A DNA stretch of 53,794 bases, taken from NCBI GenBank assembly GCA_027596075.1, contig JADGJC010000268.1:3002-56795 (forward strand). Direction: 5' to 3'. Below the pieces are notes generated by a model. That model saw only the letters and a program-made list of their open reading frames with translations, did not search any database and was not told where the DNA came from. The first letter of the stretch is position 1. Each line of letters begins with the position of its first letter. The position numbers were made by a program, and so were the translations under genes. Origin of the DNA: Rhizophlyctis rosea. Taxonomy: Eukaryota > Chytridiomycota > Chytridiomycetes > Rhizophlyctidales > Rhizophlyctidaceae. Below are positions 1 to 11,565 of the stretch, piece after piece.

Positions 1-2257
1 ATCACTCAAATTCATCAACAAAGTCGCAAGACACCTAACGAAATAAGGCAAAAGGAAAACGTCAGAATCAACACCGATGAATCCAACCGTCCCTCCGATG
101 ACGCCCCCACCCACCCGGCCCACACACACGCACATCCACACACATCCACACCCCCAAAAAGGAACCTCCAACACCAACCCCCAAAGCAAAAGGTACCTCA
201 CCTCTTCGTGGTCCCATCCCCCTCCAACACACCCCCAAACACCCCTCCCTTCCCTCCCGTCCCCGCCTCCCTCAAAGCCTCCGGCAAACACTGCCTCAAC
301 GCCTCCCTCGCCCTCGGATTATCACTCAAGCGTAAATAACATCTAATATCATGTTTCAAGAGTCGAATACTCGGAGACTCGACGAGTTGAGAAACCATAT
401 TCGATAGAACGGTCCCAACAGCGTAAAACCGTTCATAAGTTTGGCAAATGTAAGTGAGACCGAGATCGTCAAGGAGGATTTTTTGGACTATGAAGATTGC
501 TACCTAGAAACAGAACGAGGGTATAAGAAATCAGATGGCCGGGAACAGATCCGAAAAAAAAAGGAGCCGGACCCCCCCCCCCCCTGCGGCGCCGCCGAAA
601 GAAAAAACAAACAAACGAACAAAGAACAAGAAAGAACATACCGTCTTCGAAAGCTCACTCCCCGTCTCCATAATCCTCAAACAAAGCGGTATGATCTCCG
701 TGCTCAACAGGAAATTGATCACTTCCGAGTTGTCGTTTTGCTATTCGATAAATTTAAACCATCATTATTTCATAAAATTAATCCCCCAACAACCAACCAA
801 AGAAAATCATTAAATTTGATTTACCTTGACCAAAGCCCCAATAACCCCCAAACTCGTCAACCTCAAATACTCAAACGGGCGCGTCTTGCTCGTAGTGTTC
901 AGGAACGGGTACAGAAAAAGCGGTATATGCGCTGTGTGTGTCATCCCCAATACATCAGCCTCCATCCACAAAACCAAAAGAGGCGGATATCTCCCCAACC
1001 TACCACTCAAAAAAAGTCCTCGGGTTTCGTTATGACTCGCCACGCATTGGAGGAGGGCAAGAGCATTGCAGACGCGGTTCGAGGCATGACCCGTGAGCGT
1101 GGGCGGCATGAGCGTTGGGTAGACGGAGACGATTTCTTGGAGGAGGGCGGCCATTACTCCTGTGTGGGCAAATGCGAGTATTGTGAGTTGAATTGATCAG
1201 CACTCAAAGACGACCCCGCCAATATTCAAAGAACAAAGTATATATCTAGTTGAATCTGATGTGTTGGATACGCTCACAGCAAATACTAGTCGCTTCGCGG
1301 CGTACGCTGTGCCATGTCCCTCCGTGACTATCTGCGCTTCGCGCAGACTGGGTCAGCTCTGCTGTCAAAACAGGCGCTTCGCGAGTGCACCAGCACTGCA
1401 ACACCCAGCACCACCCACCACAACCAACCATCCAAGGACCCCACCATCCCCAAAACCTCAAACAAAACCCCACCCCCAAATGCGAATACCCACCAAAGGA
1501 ATGCCACAAAATGGGCGCCAAATCCTCATAGGCCTCCCTCTTCTTACTCAACTCCAACAGCGCCTGTTCCCTTGTCTGCGGGTTTGTCAAGTCGAGTATG
1601 AGCTGATAGACTTTTTCTTCGTCCATGTAGACGCCGTTGGATGTTGTTGCTCCCGTGGAAGAAGTGGGGAGGGAGAGGGAGGGTGGTGGGTTGTTGCTGT
1701 TGGTGGTTGTGGTGGTACCCTTGAGGGTGGAGAGGGTTTGTGTGTAGTCTTGGTGAGAGTGAATGGTTAGTTGTCAGTATTGGTTAGTTGTCAGTACTTG
1801 GTTGTCAATGATGACTCCGAGTATCATATGTTTGCTTCGCATAGAATCACTTCCACCGCTCCGCTCCAGCCCCACTCGCGGGCCCTCCATTCCCACGGCT
1901 TCGCTCCAGCCCGGCATTCCCACCGCTTCGCTCCAACCCCAACCCACGAACATTCCCACCGCTTCGCTCCAACCCCAACCCACGGACATTCCCACCGCTT
2001 CGCTCCAACGCCACCCGCGGCATTCCACCGCTCCGCTCCAACCACAACCCGCGGGCCCGGCATTCCCACCGCTTCGCTTCACTCCATCCACCCACTTGCC
2101 AACACACAAACTCACCATTAGCCCCATTAGCCACACCGACACCATTACCATTGGCACCATTCGCACCCGTCAACCCGTTCTGAGCACCTAGACCCTGCTG
2201 ATATAGATACTGCTGCAGTTGAGGTGGCTGAGAGTGATGAGGGTTCATTGAGTGCAT
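1..2257 (-). CDS. CAF40: CNOT9/Caf40 (Rcd1) subunit of the CCR4-NOT complex, 3' end cut by the window
   Basis: CNOT9/Caf40 is the armadillo-fold scaffold subunit of the CCR4-NOT deadenylase, which binds NOT1 and recruits mRNA decay and silencing factors. Seven exons read on the minus strand: 2257-2116, 1748-1494, 1159-1004, 931-825, 740-642, 503-202 and 34-1, all with GT-AG introns and compatible phases, giving 365 codons before the edge. The stop codon lies outside. Family landmarks appear in order: KVYQLILDL and [10 protein letters not shown] (exon 2), WHSFG+V across the exon 2/3 junction, [15 protein letters not shown] (exon 3), [20 protein letters not shown] (exon 4), [18 protein letters not shown] (exon 5), [20 protein letters not shown] (exon 6) and [11 protein letters not shown] at the edge. 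The first 80 or so residues form a low-complexity extension (Asn/Gly, then Thr/Ser/Pro) longer than in animal orthologues. One oddity is Asp in LLKHD, where Val is usual. No TATA box is visible upstream. Identity is very secure; the N-terminal exon is the least certain part. Confidence 0.96.
1291..1385. repeat. Three GCTTCGCG words in CAF40 intron 2, one forming a perfect hairpin
   Basis: Intron 2 (1493-1160) contains CGCTTCGCGG at 1291-1300, TCTGCGCTTCGCGCAGA at 1331-1347 and GGCGCTTCGCGAG at 1373-1385. The middle one is a perfect inverted repeat with a 7-bp stem and a 3-base TTC loop. The GCTTCGC core is the same word that dominates the minisatellite in intron 1. Confidence 0.7.
1851..2090. 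repeat. Minisatellite inside CAF40 intron 1
   Basis: About seven imperfect units of 27-40 bp (two consecutive ones are 36 bp). Each unit carries the core CCACCGCTTCGCTCCA or a close variant, and most begin with CATTCC. The array makes up most of intron 1 (2115-1749). All three frames stay open through the array, so apparent proteins there are artefacts. Confidence 0.85.
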
Positions 2258-3756
2258 TGTGTAGCGTGGGAAAGTTGATTTGTATAAGTGAGTGAGTGCA
2301 GGGTGGGAAGGGATCCACGTCAGAAGATGTTGGTACTATCGTGGGAAAGCGAGTGTGTGTATGGGACAGGTGCTGAGGGTGCAGATGATGGGTAGTGATG
2401 CGGGGAGTGGTATGCTATGACTGGGGGATAGTGGTATGTTGAGTGGGTGACCGGTATGTTGCGACTCCGAATATCGAGCAGGGAGGAAAGAGCAATAAGT
2501 ATGGGTGCAGAGTATATTGTTGTGACTGACAACAGATAAGACAGATGAGGGATCAGAGGTATTGCAATCAGCCCCCCTTCTATGTGATTATGGATATGAT
2601 AGTATGCCCGGTGGGGGGTCGTATTAGTGAGTGTATAAGGAATATCTAAGTGATAGTTTCTACAATACAAAACGGAGACCGTGGGAAAGAAGCAGACAAG
2701 CAAGTGCTTTGTGTCAAACCGTGATCGACGTGGGTGATGCCATGAGTCTTACTGAGTCACGTGGGTGGCTGGTAGAATGGTGGCAAGCGCGCTCGGTAAC
2801 GTAAGCATTGAATGGGCCGGGATGCTGGGATGGGGCCGCTCGGCTATTGCCTTACAACCCACCTAGCAGAATCACCCGATCCATTGCCCGTGCACATTAC
2901 TAAAATCTCCATAGATGGCTATTGACGGACTTTGTATATAGTTCCACTTTTGCATGTGACTAGCAAGGCAAGTAGCAAAAAGATCATCCACGCGAACTAG
3001 TGCTCGCCGATTGGTCTGACAAAACCCAATGTCGTCATGCCAGTAGTGGCCAAAGTGATCTCGAGGAGCAACTCGCTTTCCTCGGCTTGGCGTACCCAGT
3101 AGAGATTTGCTATAAACAGCACAATCTACGCGTTGAGACATTGAAACAAATAGCAAATAATGCAATTTGAGTCTAATGTTCGCTGTGGTCCACGTACGTC
3201 TCCCATTGTACTGAACCTTCGTGAGGTTCGGAACTAGAGAAATGGAAGCATTTTCCTTTTCCCAACCACACTTGCAATGTTTAGAGTTGTTGCATGCACC
3301 AAAAATGATTTGTCCAACGCCCTGCACCCCACTACAATGCGTCAGTCACAATCTGTTACACCGTATTCGCTCCTGACCCTCCCTTTGACATACTGTACAG
3401 CAAAAAGGCTCCGATTGCAACATCACAGCATCTTATCTCCCAAACATAATCATTCATTTGCCTAAGATTTTGTACCATTTTCACGAACGCTCAAGTAGAC
3501 GCAGAGTCAGCATGCCCTATCCTGCATTGACTCACTCGTCCCCTCCTGACTGGCGGACATGTCCTAAAGAAGGGGCCTTCCAATCCATTCCTTCGCATTA
3601 CTTTTTGATTGCAGTCGTACGGTAGTGGGTCGCAACAGGAAAAAGAAGAGCGCACGATTCTCGTCTATAACCACCGCCTGGACAAATAACAGCACCGCAA
3701 ATTTCAAATTGCAAGAAATTAATGGTGAAAGACTGAAACCCTTCAAGCCCTTCACT

Positions 3757-4130
3757 CATGCGTCCGTTTGTGAGTATGAGTATCTTCAAGCTCTCAAATC
3801 ACTACATCAGGCCCGACAGATGACCCTGCTCAACAAAAACCCTTTCTATCTTGCTATGAGTGACCCCATACTTCAGCTCGATGCTCATGTCTGCTCCTTC
3901 AAGAAGCTACATGCAATCGCCCGTTTTCCGCTGGCCTCATTCTTTTTGACGGCTTCGCTCACCAATCACCGCCTATCTCATAGTGATAAGCTCCCTAATA
4001 TCTGTTCAGCAATCACGTGCGCATTGCCAGATGTATCCCAGAAACAATTGATTACCTAGAAGCAATTAGCTGGATTTTGACAAGTGATAACCTTTCCAAA
4101 ATTTCAATGAGAGAGATCTCATTCTGATAC
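3757..4130 (+). repeat. Diverged repeat block A, copy 1
   Basis: Aligns by eye with 9265-9640 in the same orientation, at roughly 65-75% identity. Shared anchors in order: GAGTATGAG, a TCTGCT..TCCAAGAAGCT-like stretch, a T-rich run ending TTTTTGAC, CATAGT, AGCAATCA, GTGC.CATTGCCAG and CAAGTG, then an ..AATTT..AATGAG stretch. There is no coding potential common to both copies. Confidence 0.6.
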
Positions 4131-6129
4131 TCAACGCATGAACACACAGCCTCGGTGGATCGCATAGTTTCTTCTGTTCGGTTCCACGCTTCATCATGGG
4201 GATCCTAGCTTTGTTTTTGCAGCGGGTGCTACTGTGTCAAGGCGAAGACAGATGCCAGAGGGGTGGTGCTCAGAAGGTGACGAGCAGTGACTGAAGCTGA
4301 ATTCAACGTGCGGCAAATTCTTCACTAACAAGGCTCAAAATCTTCATAAGCCCTCCGGTCGGAAGCCACAAAGCCCCTGTCAATTGATATGACTCAAGCA
4401 CAATCTTGTACTGGAATATATTGACGATATTTGCTGAAGGTCGTTTTGTCTGTCGTGCTGGCGGCCATCCATGATTGGATCTTCACTTTGCACTTCACTG
4501 CCTTCAGAATCCGTGAGGACATGTGCTACCACTCATATTAGAAATACACTACTGAACAGCATTCGCATATTGAGCACATTTACCTGCTGGTGGGTCTGTG
4601 CACATCATGAGGATATACAAGGAACCATTTTTGCCGTTCTGAGGTCTGTGAGCCCTTTCAACGCAGAGCGAAAAGAAATCTACCCACGTCGGTGAAACTA
4701 CATGCGCAATTTTCACGTAAAGACGGATGAGAGTGCAGCGCTTTGAAAGTTTTGGAAAGGGTCCTAAATTGGAAGGTCATCATGAACCTGGGGTCGTTGG
4801 GATTCAATCTATTCGTCGAATACAACGAACAAGCTGTATATCTGTAAGGTTCTGCATGAAGTGCATGCATGAGAAGCTCTAATGCGAATCAGGCCCATAG
4901 TGATTACCTCAATCGTTGCACATGAGTAATAATTCTTCCCCCCCAATCACTCTCATTTTTCCACCTCGTTAATGAATCACAGCTACAAGAAGTGCTGCTA
5001 TGCTATCCGGGAGTCTAAACTAATCCAGCACTGGCTTCCGTGATCCACAGATCGGGAGGATCATCTCCATATACTTCCCTTGCATCAGCATTCAGCACAA
5101 GAAACTTCCTCCAAGCGTCACAATTCACGCGTTCCGCAATTTATAATCCGATCGCAAATAAGTCAGTTTGAATGCCAATGCCTATTGTATTGAATGTAGA
5201 ACTCCCACTCCGCTGACCGTTCGTAAAGTGTGAGGATTGACGATAACCATTTTAATGTCACTCGACTGCCCAAGTCGTTGAAACATCAAAAAAGAAATGT
5301 GCAAGATCGTATGAATCTCATACAAGGCGTTAGCGCAATCAGTATGATTCTCCCTAATGTGTTATCCGTCTCTGAATCATGCAATGGAATGCACATACAG
5401 CTTCATACAGCTCCTGATGCGCCGTCACCGTTTTCCTTCTGCCAGATATGATACAGTATTCATCATGCATAAGACGCAAGTTTCCCAACATATGTGGTCA
5501 TCCAATCTCACTCCCATCCCTCCAAAATTGAGCCTAGGACCCAATCATTGGCCCACAACAACTGCCAAAGACCGTATGGTGATATCCATACCCCACACTC
5601 TTTTTCCGGCTCGTACACTCCACAATATAACAAAAGGACGGGATCTACTTCCACACAAGTCCGGCTGTCACCACAACGCCCGCCAAGGTCAAAAGCGCAA
5701 TTATCATGGTGGAGTATACCACCCTGCAAATCACGCCGATGAAAATGCCTGATATAGGAAAACTGTATGATGCGAAGGCCCTTAAGCAGCTCAAGATGGC
5801 AAAAACGAAATTTGACCAAAGATCCGCTAATTGATTGATGCCGGTGGGTCCGTGCACCATCTGTGTACTGATATCACTGATCGTCTAGAGGGTCAAGATG
5901 TCTCTCCACTACAACTCATGCTCGCAGAAAAATCTATTGTTTGCCCAACAGAACAAATGTGGATGCCGATGTTTGACCCTGAGCTGCTTCAATATGGGAA
6001 AAAGTGAGAAAGATTGCCAATGCTTCAAGCAGAGGAGCAAGTGGAGCACATCGCACGGCTCTCATGCCAACAAAACAACATAACATAATCGCAACCTAAG
6101 CAGTGGCAGACGCCTGATGAGGTCGCCGT

Positions 6130-6470
6130 CCCTAGTAATGGAGCATCTGCAGCATCCAATGTCCTCAAACCCAATGTCCGAAATCAGCCTCGATCAACCT
6201 CATCAGTCGTTCAAGAAGCGTCTCGCCATTTGTCCTCAGACCCGTCATTTTTTGCGCACATTTTGGCAAAAGTAGCGTTGAAAGTGAAACAACTGTCCAT
6301 CACAACCCAGTTGGATAAAGGAGATGAAAGACATAGCGTAATGCAGCCCCAGTGACCGAGCTACATCAGGGAAAAGGAAAGGAGTAGGGCATGGGATTCC
6401 TTCGGCTGTGCTATGCCTGATGCCAACAACTTTTCGTAAGCAAACTTCTGGATCGATACCAAATGAGAAG
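6130..6470 (+). repeat. Diverged repeat block B, copy 1
   Basis: Aligns with 11240-11565. The strongest stretch is an 18-base exact match, TGATGCCAACAACTTTTC, near 6418-6435, preceded in both copies by a GGGAAAAGGAAAG..GT purine stretch and further upstream by an ATTTTGGCAAA-like segment. Confidence 0.65.
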
Positions 6471-8249
6471 CCGTCGATACAGCGTGGGAGTCATGGTCAG
6501 GATGGTGCCGCGTTTGACAACCCAGATTACACCTTAATCGACTGCCACCAACGATGTCTCAATGACGGCATGTTGCAATCCTTCTTGGTTAGCTACGTTG
6601 ACGACCTTCTTGATGCTGCATAAATGGCCATTCAGGATCTACGGGTTGAGCGTTGCAAACCAAACCCCGCAACGGTTCTTTACTGTTGCGTTTAAGCCGG
6701 ATTGGTCGCTAGATCAAATAGCCGGGGCTGAGGTCGGATTTACCAAGCCAATACTTCGATAATTGATGAGCCCAACGTCAAATTGCAGCTTGCAATGCAT
6801 CTTGCACAATCCCTTCCAAACCATGTTGGAGGTGAGTGAAAGGGCAGCAATGCTTCATGTAAGTACGTTTTCCTCGTCTTTATGATGTTCATCCGCCGTG
6901 AAGAAAGTGTCATAAACTCTAAAGGGGCAAATCTGCATTGCCCCTCAAAAAAGGATGAAAGACAATTTTTGACAAGTTCACTGCTTCCAATGGGTCGTGT
7001 GCGCTTTTCAGATTTTTTATATTGCCCAGAATACGTTCTCACGTCACACTGGAGAGTACGCTTAGGCTCCAGGTAGAAAAAAAGAGTGGACATGAACCTT
7101 ATACGACATACTCCATCCACCCGAGTTAACATCGCCCTCCCTGGAACTGCAAATCACTGGGTGCTTAATCTGGTACGGTAAAGTTGTCCCCACGGGTCAT
7201 CTGCGGAACCCAGGTACAAAACGGAAAAACACATTGCATGGCGGTCGTTGCAGTTGGACACCCGAAAGCAATACCATGCAGTCACCAATGCCAGGTGCAT
7301 GCACATCAATGACGGCAACATAGATTCTGACTTTCTAGATGCGTGGAAGGTGTTGATGTAGGCACCGATTATCGTGCTGATCTTCAACCTAGAACACATG
7401 CTGGAAAAGTTTTTTCAGACCCAATTGCATTCTATATTATATGTTTTCTGGTTTGACCTCTACCTGGGCGGATGGTGAGGCTAACCGAACGCCGACGCGC
7501 CCCACCAATGGGCCTCACTATCAAAGAGCAATCAAAAGTAGACTTGCTGGATGCCATTGGCACTGCCATTCATCTTCGAAATGGGCTCGGTTCTGATGTA
7601 CCTCAACCAGAGCAGAGAGATGCCGCTGATATATGGGGTTCGCGCTCATTCGTTCTTTTTTAGCAGTTGGCTGAATTGTCGAATGTTCCCGAATGAAGTA
7701 TCGACACTGACAGTACATGAACTGTAGTAAAAATAAGATACGGCCGTAGGTGGAAAGAAATGGCACATAGGACGGGGGAGGGAACCGCTTGATGTGTCAT
7801 GTCCACAATTGACTTTTCACTCAATGAGACTTAAAATGGTGTCAATCATCACAGAATGGGGCGCACTTCGCGCAACCGAATCAACATGGGTGTAGTGACA
7901 GTAGCAACACACTTCCATCCTCAAATATGACAAATAGGAAAGCACCGGCTCAGAGGCGGCGGCGGGCCCTGAAACTCGCGCTTACCCATAATGCATAATG
8001 AGGAGGTCATATCTTTCACATTTTTCGGCTGAACGGCCAAAAAGTGCATAACAAACAGCGGGATGTACTGACGGGCATGCAGAAAACGCTGCGCAGCGGA
8101 CGAAGTTCGCAAGAACCATATCTGCCGTACAAGAGTTTCATTCTGTATTCTTGCTGATGCGACGTCTCTGTCAGTGCAGCACCCGAAATGGAACATAAAG
8201 CTTCTTGACCATTTGAATCAAATGAAGTGACTTTTGACCCAAACCGTGA

Positions 8250-8410
8250 CTTTCCGTTTTTTGCCAAATGCAGACCGCGACCAAAGCCCACAAAACAAAA
8301 AGAACAAGAAGATCGGGGTAAACTTGCATCAAGGGAGGTAGATTCCCTTGCCCGGATCTGTTGTTGCCGTTTACGTGGTTCATTTCATGCGCAGCACCTC
8401 ACTGCAATGC
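8250..8410 (+). repeat. Diverged repeat block C, copy 1
   Basis: Aligns with 14520-14670 at about 80% identity. Shared words include TTTTGCCAAATGCAGAC, AAGCCCACAA, ACAAGAAGATCGGG and CCCGGATCTGTTGTTGC. On the minus strand both copies encode a similar short peptide around NNRSGQ..P..MQ..PDLLV, so block C may descend from something once translated in that direction. Confidence 0.8.
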
Positions 8411-9264
8411 AATGCATCCTCGCAAACGTCGGCACATAAATCGGGTGGGATTTACCACACTTCGCTACATCACTATTATCGGCATTCGGGATGCTCACTT
8501 TTTCGCATTTCACCCGAAAGCTACAGCGGGCAAAAAAAACAGCTGCTGCTCATCAGAAATTCCATACTGGTTGACAAAACCTTGTCTCGTCATTCCCCCT
8601 GAGGCGACAGTGATCTGAGGATGGCATCGATCCTGCCCACATACTTTGCTTGGTTCCGCATACATTATGTTGAAGTTTGCGTAAGCACCGCAACTTACAC
8701 GTCGCGCACATTATGATCAAGATCCCCTTATATTAGACATATGTCCCTTTCCACTCAATTCCCAAAATATGTTGGGGACTGGGGTTGTTCGCGTTTTGTT
8801 TCTTGATATTTCCTGTATTGTTCCACCTTCAAAAAGTTGTTGTCCAATGCGAGGCGGCGTGCTACAATGGGTCATCGCAGTCACGGACTGTTACCCACCA
8901 TTACCCCTCGAGGGAAGACAAACATCTTCCTTTGCAATATCGACTACAGATCATCTTCCAATCAAGATTTGCTCATATGCATACTTCTCGTTATCAGATA
9001 CACGTATGCTCAAATATATGCCGGGTTACACGGTACCCCAATGCACCGAACATTCATCTGCTACTCGTCGACGGACAACGCCTGAAATGAGTTGCTTCAA
9101 AAAACAGCGCATGCCGTTTTCTTTTGCTCGTTCATGTGCCATCTCCAACATGGGAAAAAAAGACCGCTGCCTGCACCCAGGCTGTAGATTTAGCCATTAA
9201 CACGAAGGTTTCAACATCAACGCTGTCAAAGTCAAATTGGTGGTGAGCGATTGAACTGACTCGC

Positions 9265-9640
9265 ACTTGCATTCCGTGTACGAGTATGAGCACTCCCAAC
9301 CTCAGCTAACCTCAATGAAAACTACGCCACGCCTAAAAACGGCTGTTCTGCCAAAAATCATTCTTTAAATGGTCTTCCGTGCGTGCGATACTCGTCTCTG
9401 CTTTTCCAAGAAGCTGAATCCAATCTCCGTTGCATCACTGACCTCACTTTTTTTGACTGCTCCCATGGCAAACGCATACCTCATAGTCCTAAAATCTGCT
9501 GAGCAATCATGTGCACATTGCCAGGTGTGACCCAGCTACAACTACCCACTCAAAAGCAGTTGGAACTCAATCTTGGGCAAGTGCAACTCTTTCTTAATTT
9601 ATAATGAGGGATACATCGCTTGCACGATCTCCTTTTGCAA
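9265..9640 (+). repeat. Diverged repeat block A, copy 2
   Basis: Partner of 3757-4130. The best-preserved stretch is around 9500-9530, where GAGCAATCATGTGCACATTG matches TCAGCAATCACGTGCGCATTG of copy 1 with few differences. Confidence 0.6.
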
Positions 9641-11239
9641 GGGCGCAACCGGCTACTTCTCCAACCTGAAGTACCTGATGAAGAAAAAAGATGTTTTCGG
9701 CTCTTTCGATCACAGGCAGCAGGCATTTCGAAAAGCCCCGCTGTGAACATCATGTGACAGAAAAGCACATACGCTTCGTCGATGTGAACTCTACCATCAG
9801 GGCTCGCCTGAATGTAATCCAATGCAAAATCATCAGGTCCTCACCAGCGAAAAGAGGAGCGTGGAAAGAATTCGAACTGATCTGCACTTTGCCCTATGCA
9901 AATACCGATCAGCGACCTTCATGAAACATCTAACGTTCCACCCATCACAGTATCAGGGGCTATTACAGATGTACTGAATAGGCCCGCACGGAATTCGATC
10001 GCTAAGGGTCCCAGAACTTTTCAAGACTTTCTGAATGATGCCCGCCAGCAGCATCACGAATCCACGTTCCATACGCACTGGAATAGCCGGCTTGGGTTTG
10101 GCGCATTTCAGACATGCTGGTGTTACAGGCTCCTTATTTTTGAGAGTAGGCGATTGCACCGTAAGCACTAACATGGCAACCTTGCTGGAGAGGTGCAACA
10201 GCTCACAAGGAAGACAGCGCCATCGATCGAGCTGTGTTAACAAACCCAAGTGACGATAAAGGACCGGAATTCCGTCGACTCTACTTTGCGTAATTCAACA
10301 ACCTTTTAACAGCAAACTTTTGACACGCCAAATACGCGTCCCTTAGTAAATCTGGTTTCACACCCTCACTCCAAGTTTGTGCCGACGCTTCAAGTCTGCT
10401 GCTAATCATTGTCAAGGACTCCATCACCGTCCCGGAAATCCCGCATCACAAAGTTCTAGGCGATTTCATAATGCGTTGGTGCGTGTTCTTTTCCACCAAT
10501 GTCCCTGTTGATCATGAGCAAAAAGAAACCTCAGTCCGCTTTCGTCTCATCACCACGTTGGTCATGCAAATCAAGCACCTGAGATGGTAGTCGTTGCAAT
10601 CAACACCCAATTGCAGACCCGTAAAATTATGAGACCTAAATTTCTCCAACACAACTGTCATAAAGATCCAGTGCCCACCTTCAAACTCTCATCCACGGAA
10701 CTTGTTAAAACCTCTCGACTGTGGACAACGTACTCTCGAAACCAAAGTTCTGAACATGTGGGTCTTTTCTATGTTATGTTTCTATGTATGCGAGGGGTTT
10801 CGGATGTCACCCACTATCCGCATCGGCAGAGCATGCAATCGACCTTTACCCTCTCGCAGAGCAGCATCAAACATTTGGATCATCTCCACTCCACTGTTGA
10901 TAGAATCCCACATGCATAGTAAAATCACCCGCGATACCCAAGCTCACTGTGTGATTAGAGGCCACGCATTCGCTTCATTCCACGTGCGTCATCAACCATT
11001 TTTTCAACTATCGGTTGGGCGCGCATCGATGTAATTAGATGTAAAATGCTTCGATTTCTAGCAATGAAAAGAGCAGCACGTAAGATGTCAGCATCAACCT
11101 GCGTCTTGCCCCACGCACCACAGATGGGTGAAGCCGATGGAATATGTGACCTTGAACCTGCGATACATCAATGGGCATTTCTATGTTTGCATGCATCCTG
11201 CATAGGCGGAACCAAAACTGTCTGGTCGTTGGATGATTT

Positions 11240-11565
11240 TGATGGCAGCAGCATCAGATTGAAGGTCTTGAATCAGCCAGGCCCGCCGTGCGATTCAATG
11301 TCAGATACAGTCTCCTTCAAAGCCCCCTTTTTGATCCCCTTTGGCACGTTTTGCCAAAGATGAAGTTTGCATCGCAACAACCACTTCCTTCCAATCCGGC
11401 TCAACCAGGGAGCTCAAGGATATATATGACACAGCGCCCTCGATTGATCTGAGATGGGGAAAAGGAAAGAAGTTAGAGATTGGGGAGTCTGTCGGCCCTG
11501 TATTGCATGATGCCAACAACTTTTCAAGAGCGAACTTGCTCAATCCAATGAAGAGTGAGAACGTA
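11240..11565 (+). repeat. Diverged repeat block B, copy 2
   Basis: Partner of 6130-6470. The exact 18-base word occurs near 11508-11525, and the flanking similarity continues for about 250 bp upstream and 30 bp downstream. Confidence 0.65.

Noticed and set aside
441..1196. 251-codon plus-strand frame
   Set aside because: It is antisense to CAF40 exons 3-6, whose protein is unmistakable, and it crosses their introns.
6408..6623. Frame ending in SYVDDLLDAA, like the YVDD box of Ty1/copia reverse transcriptase
   Set aside because: Only the short box matches; the preceding residues lack the other RT motifs, a stop follows at once, and the second copy of the surrounding repeat has no such frame. 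Probably chance, though a profile search of block B would settle it.
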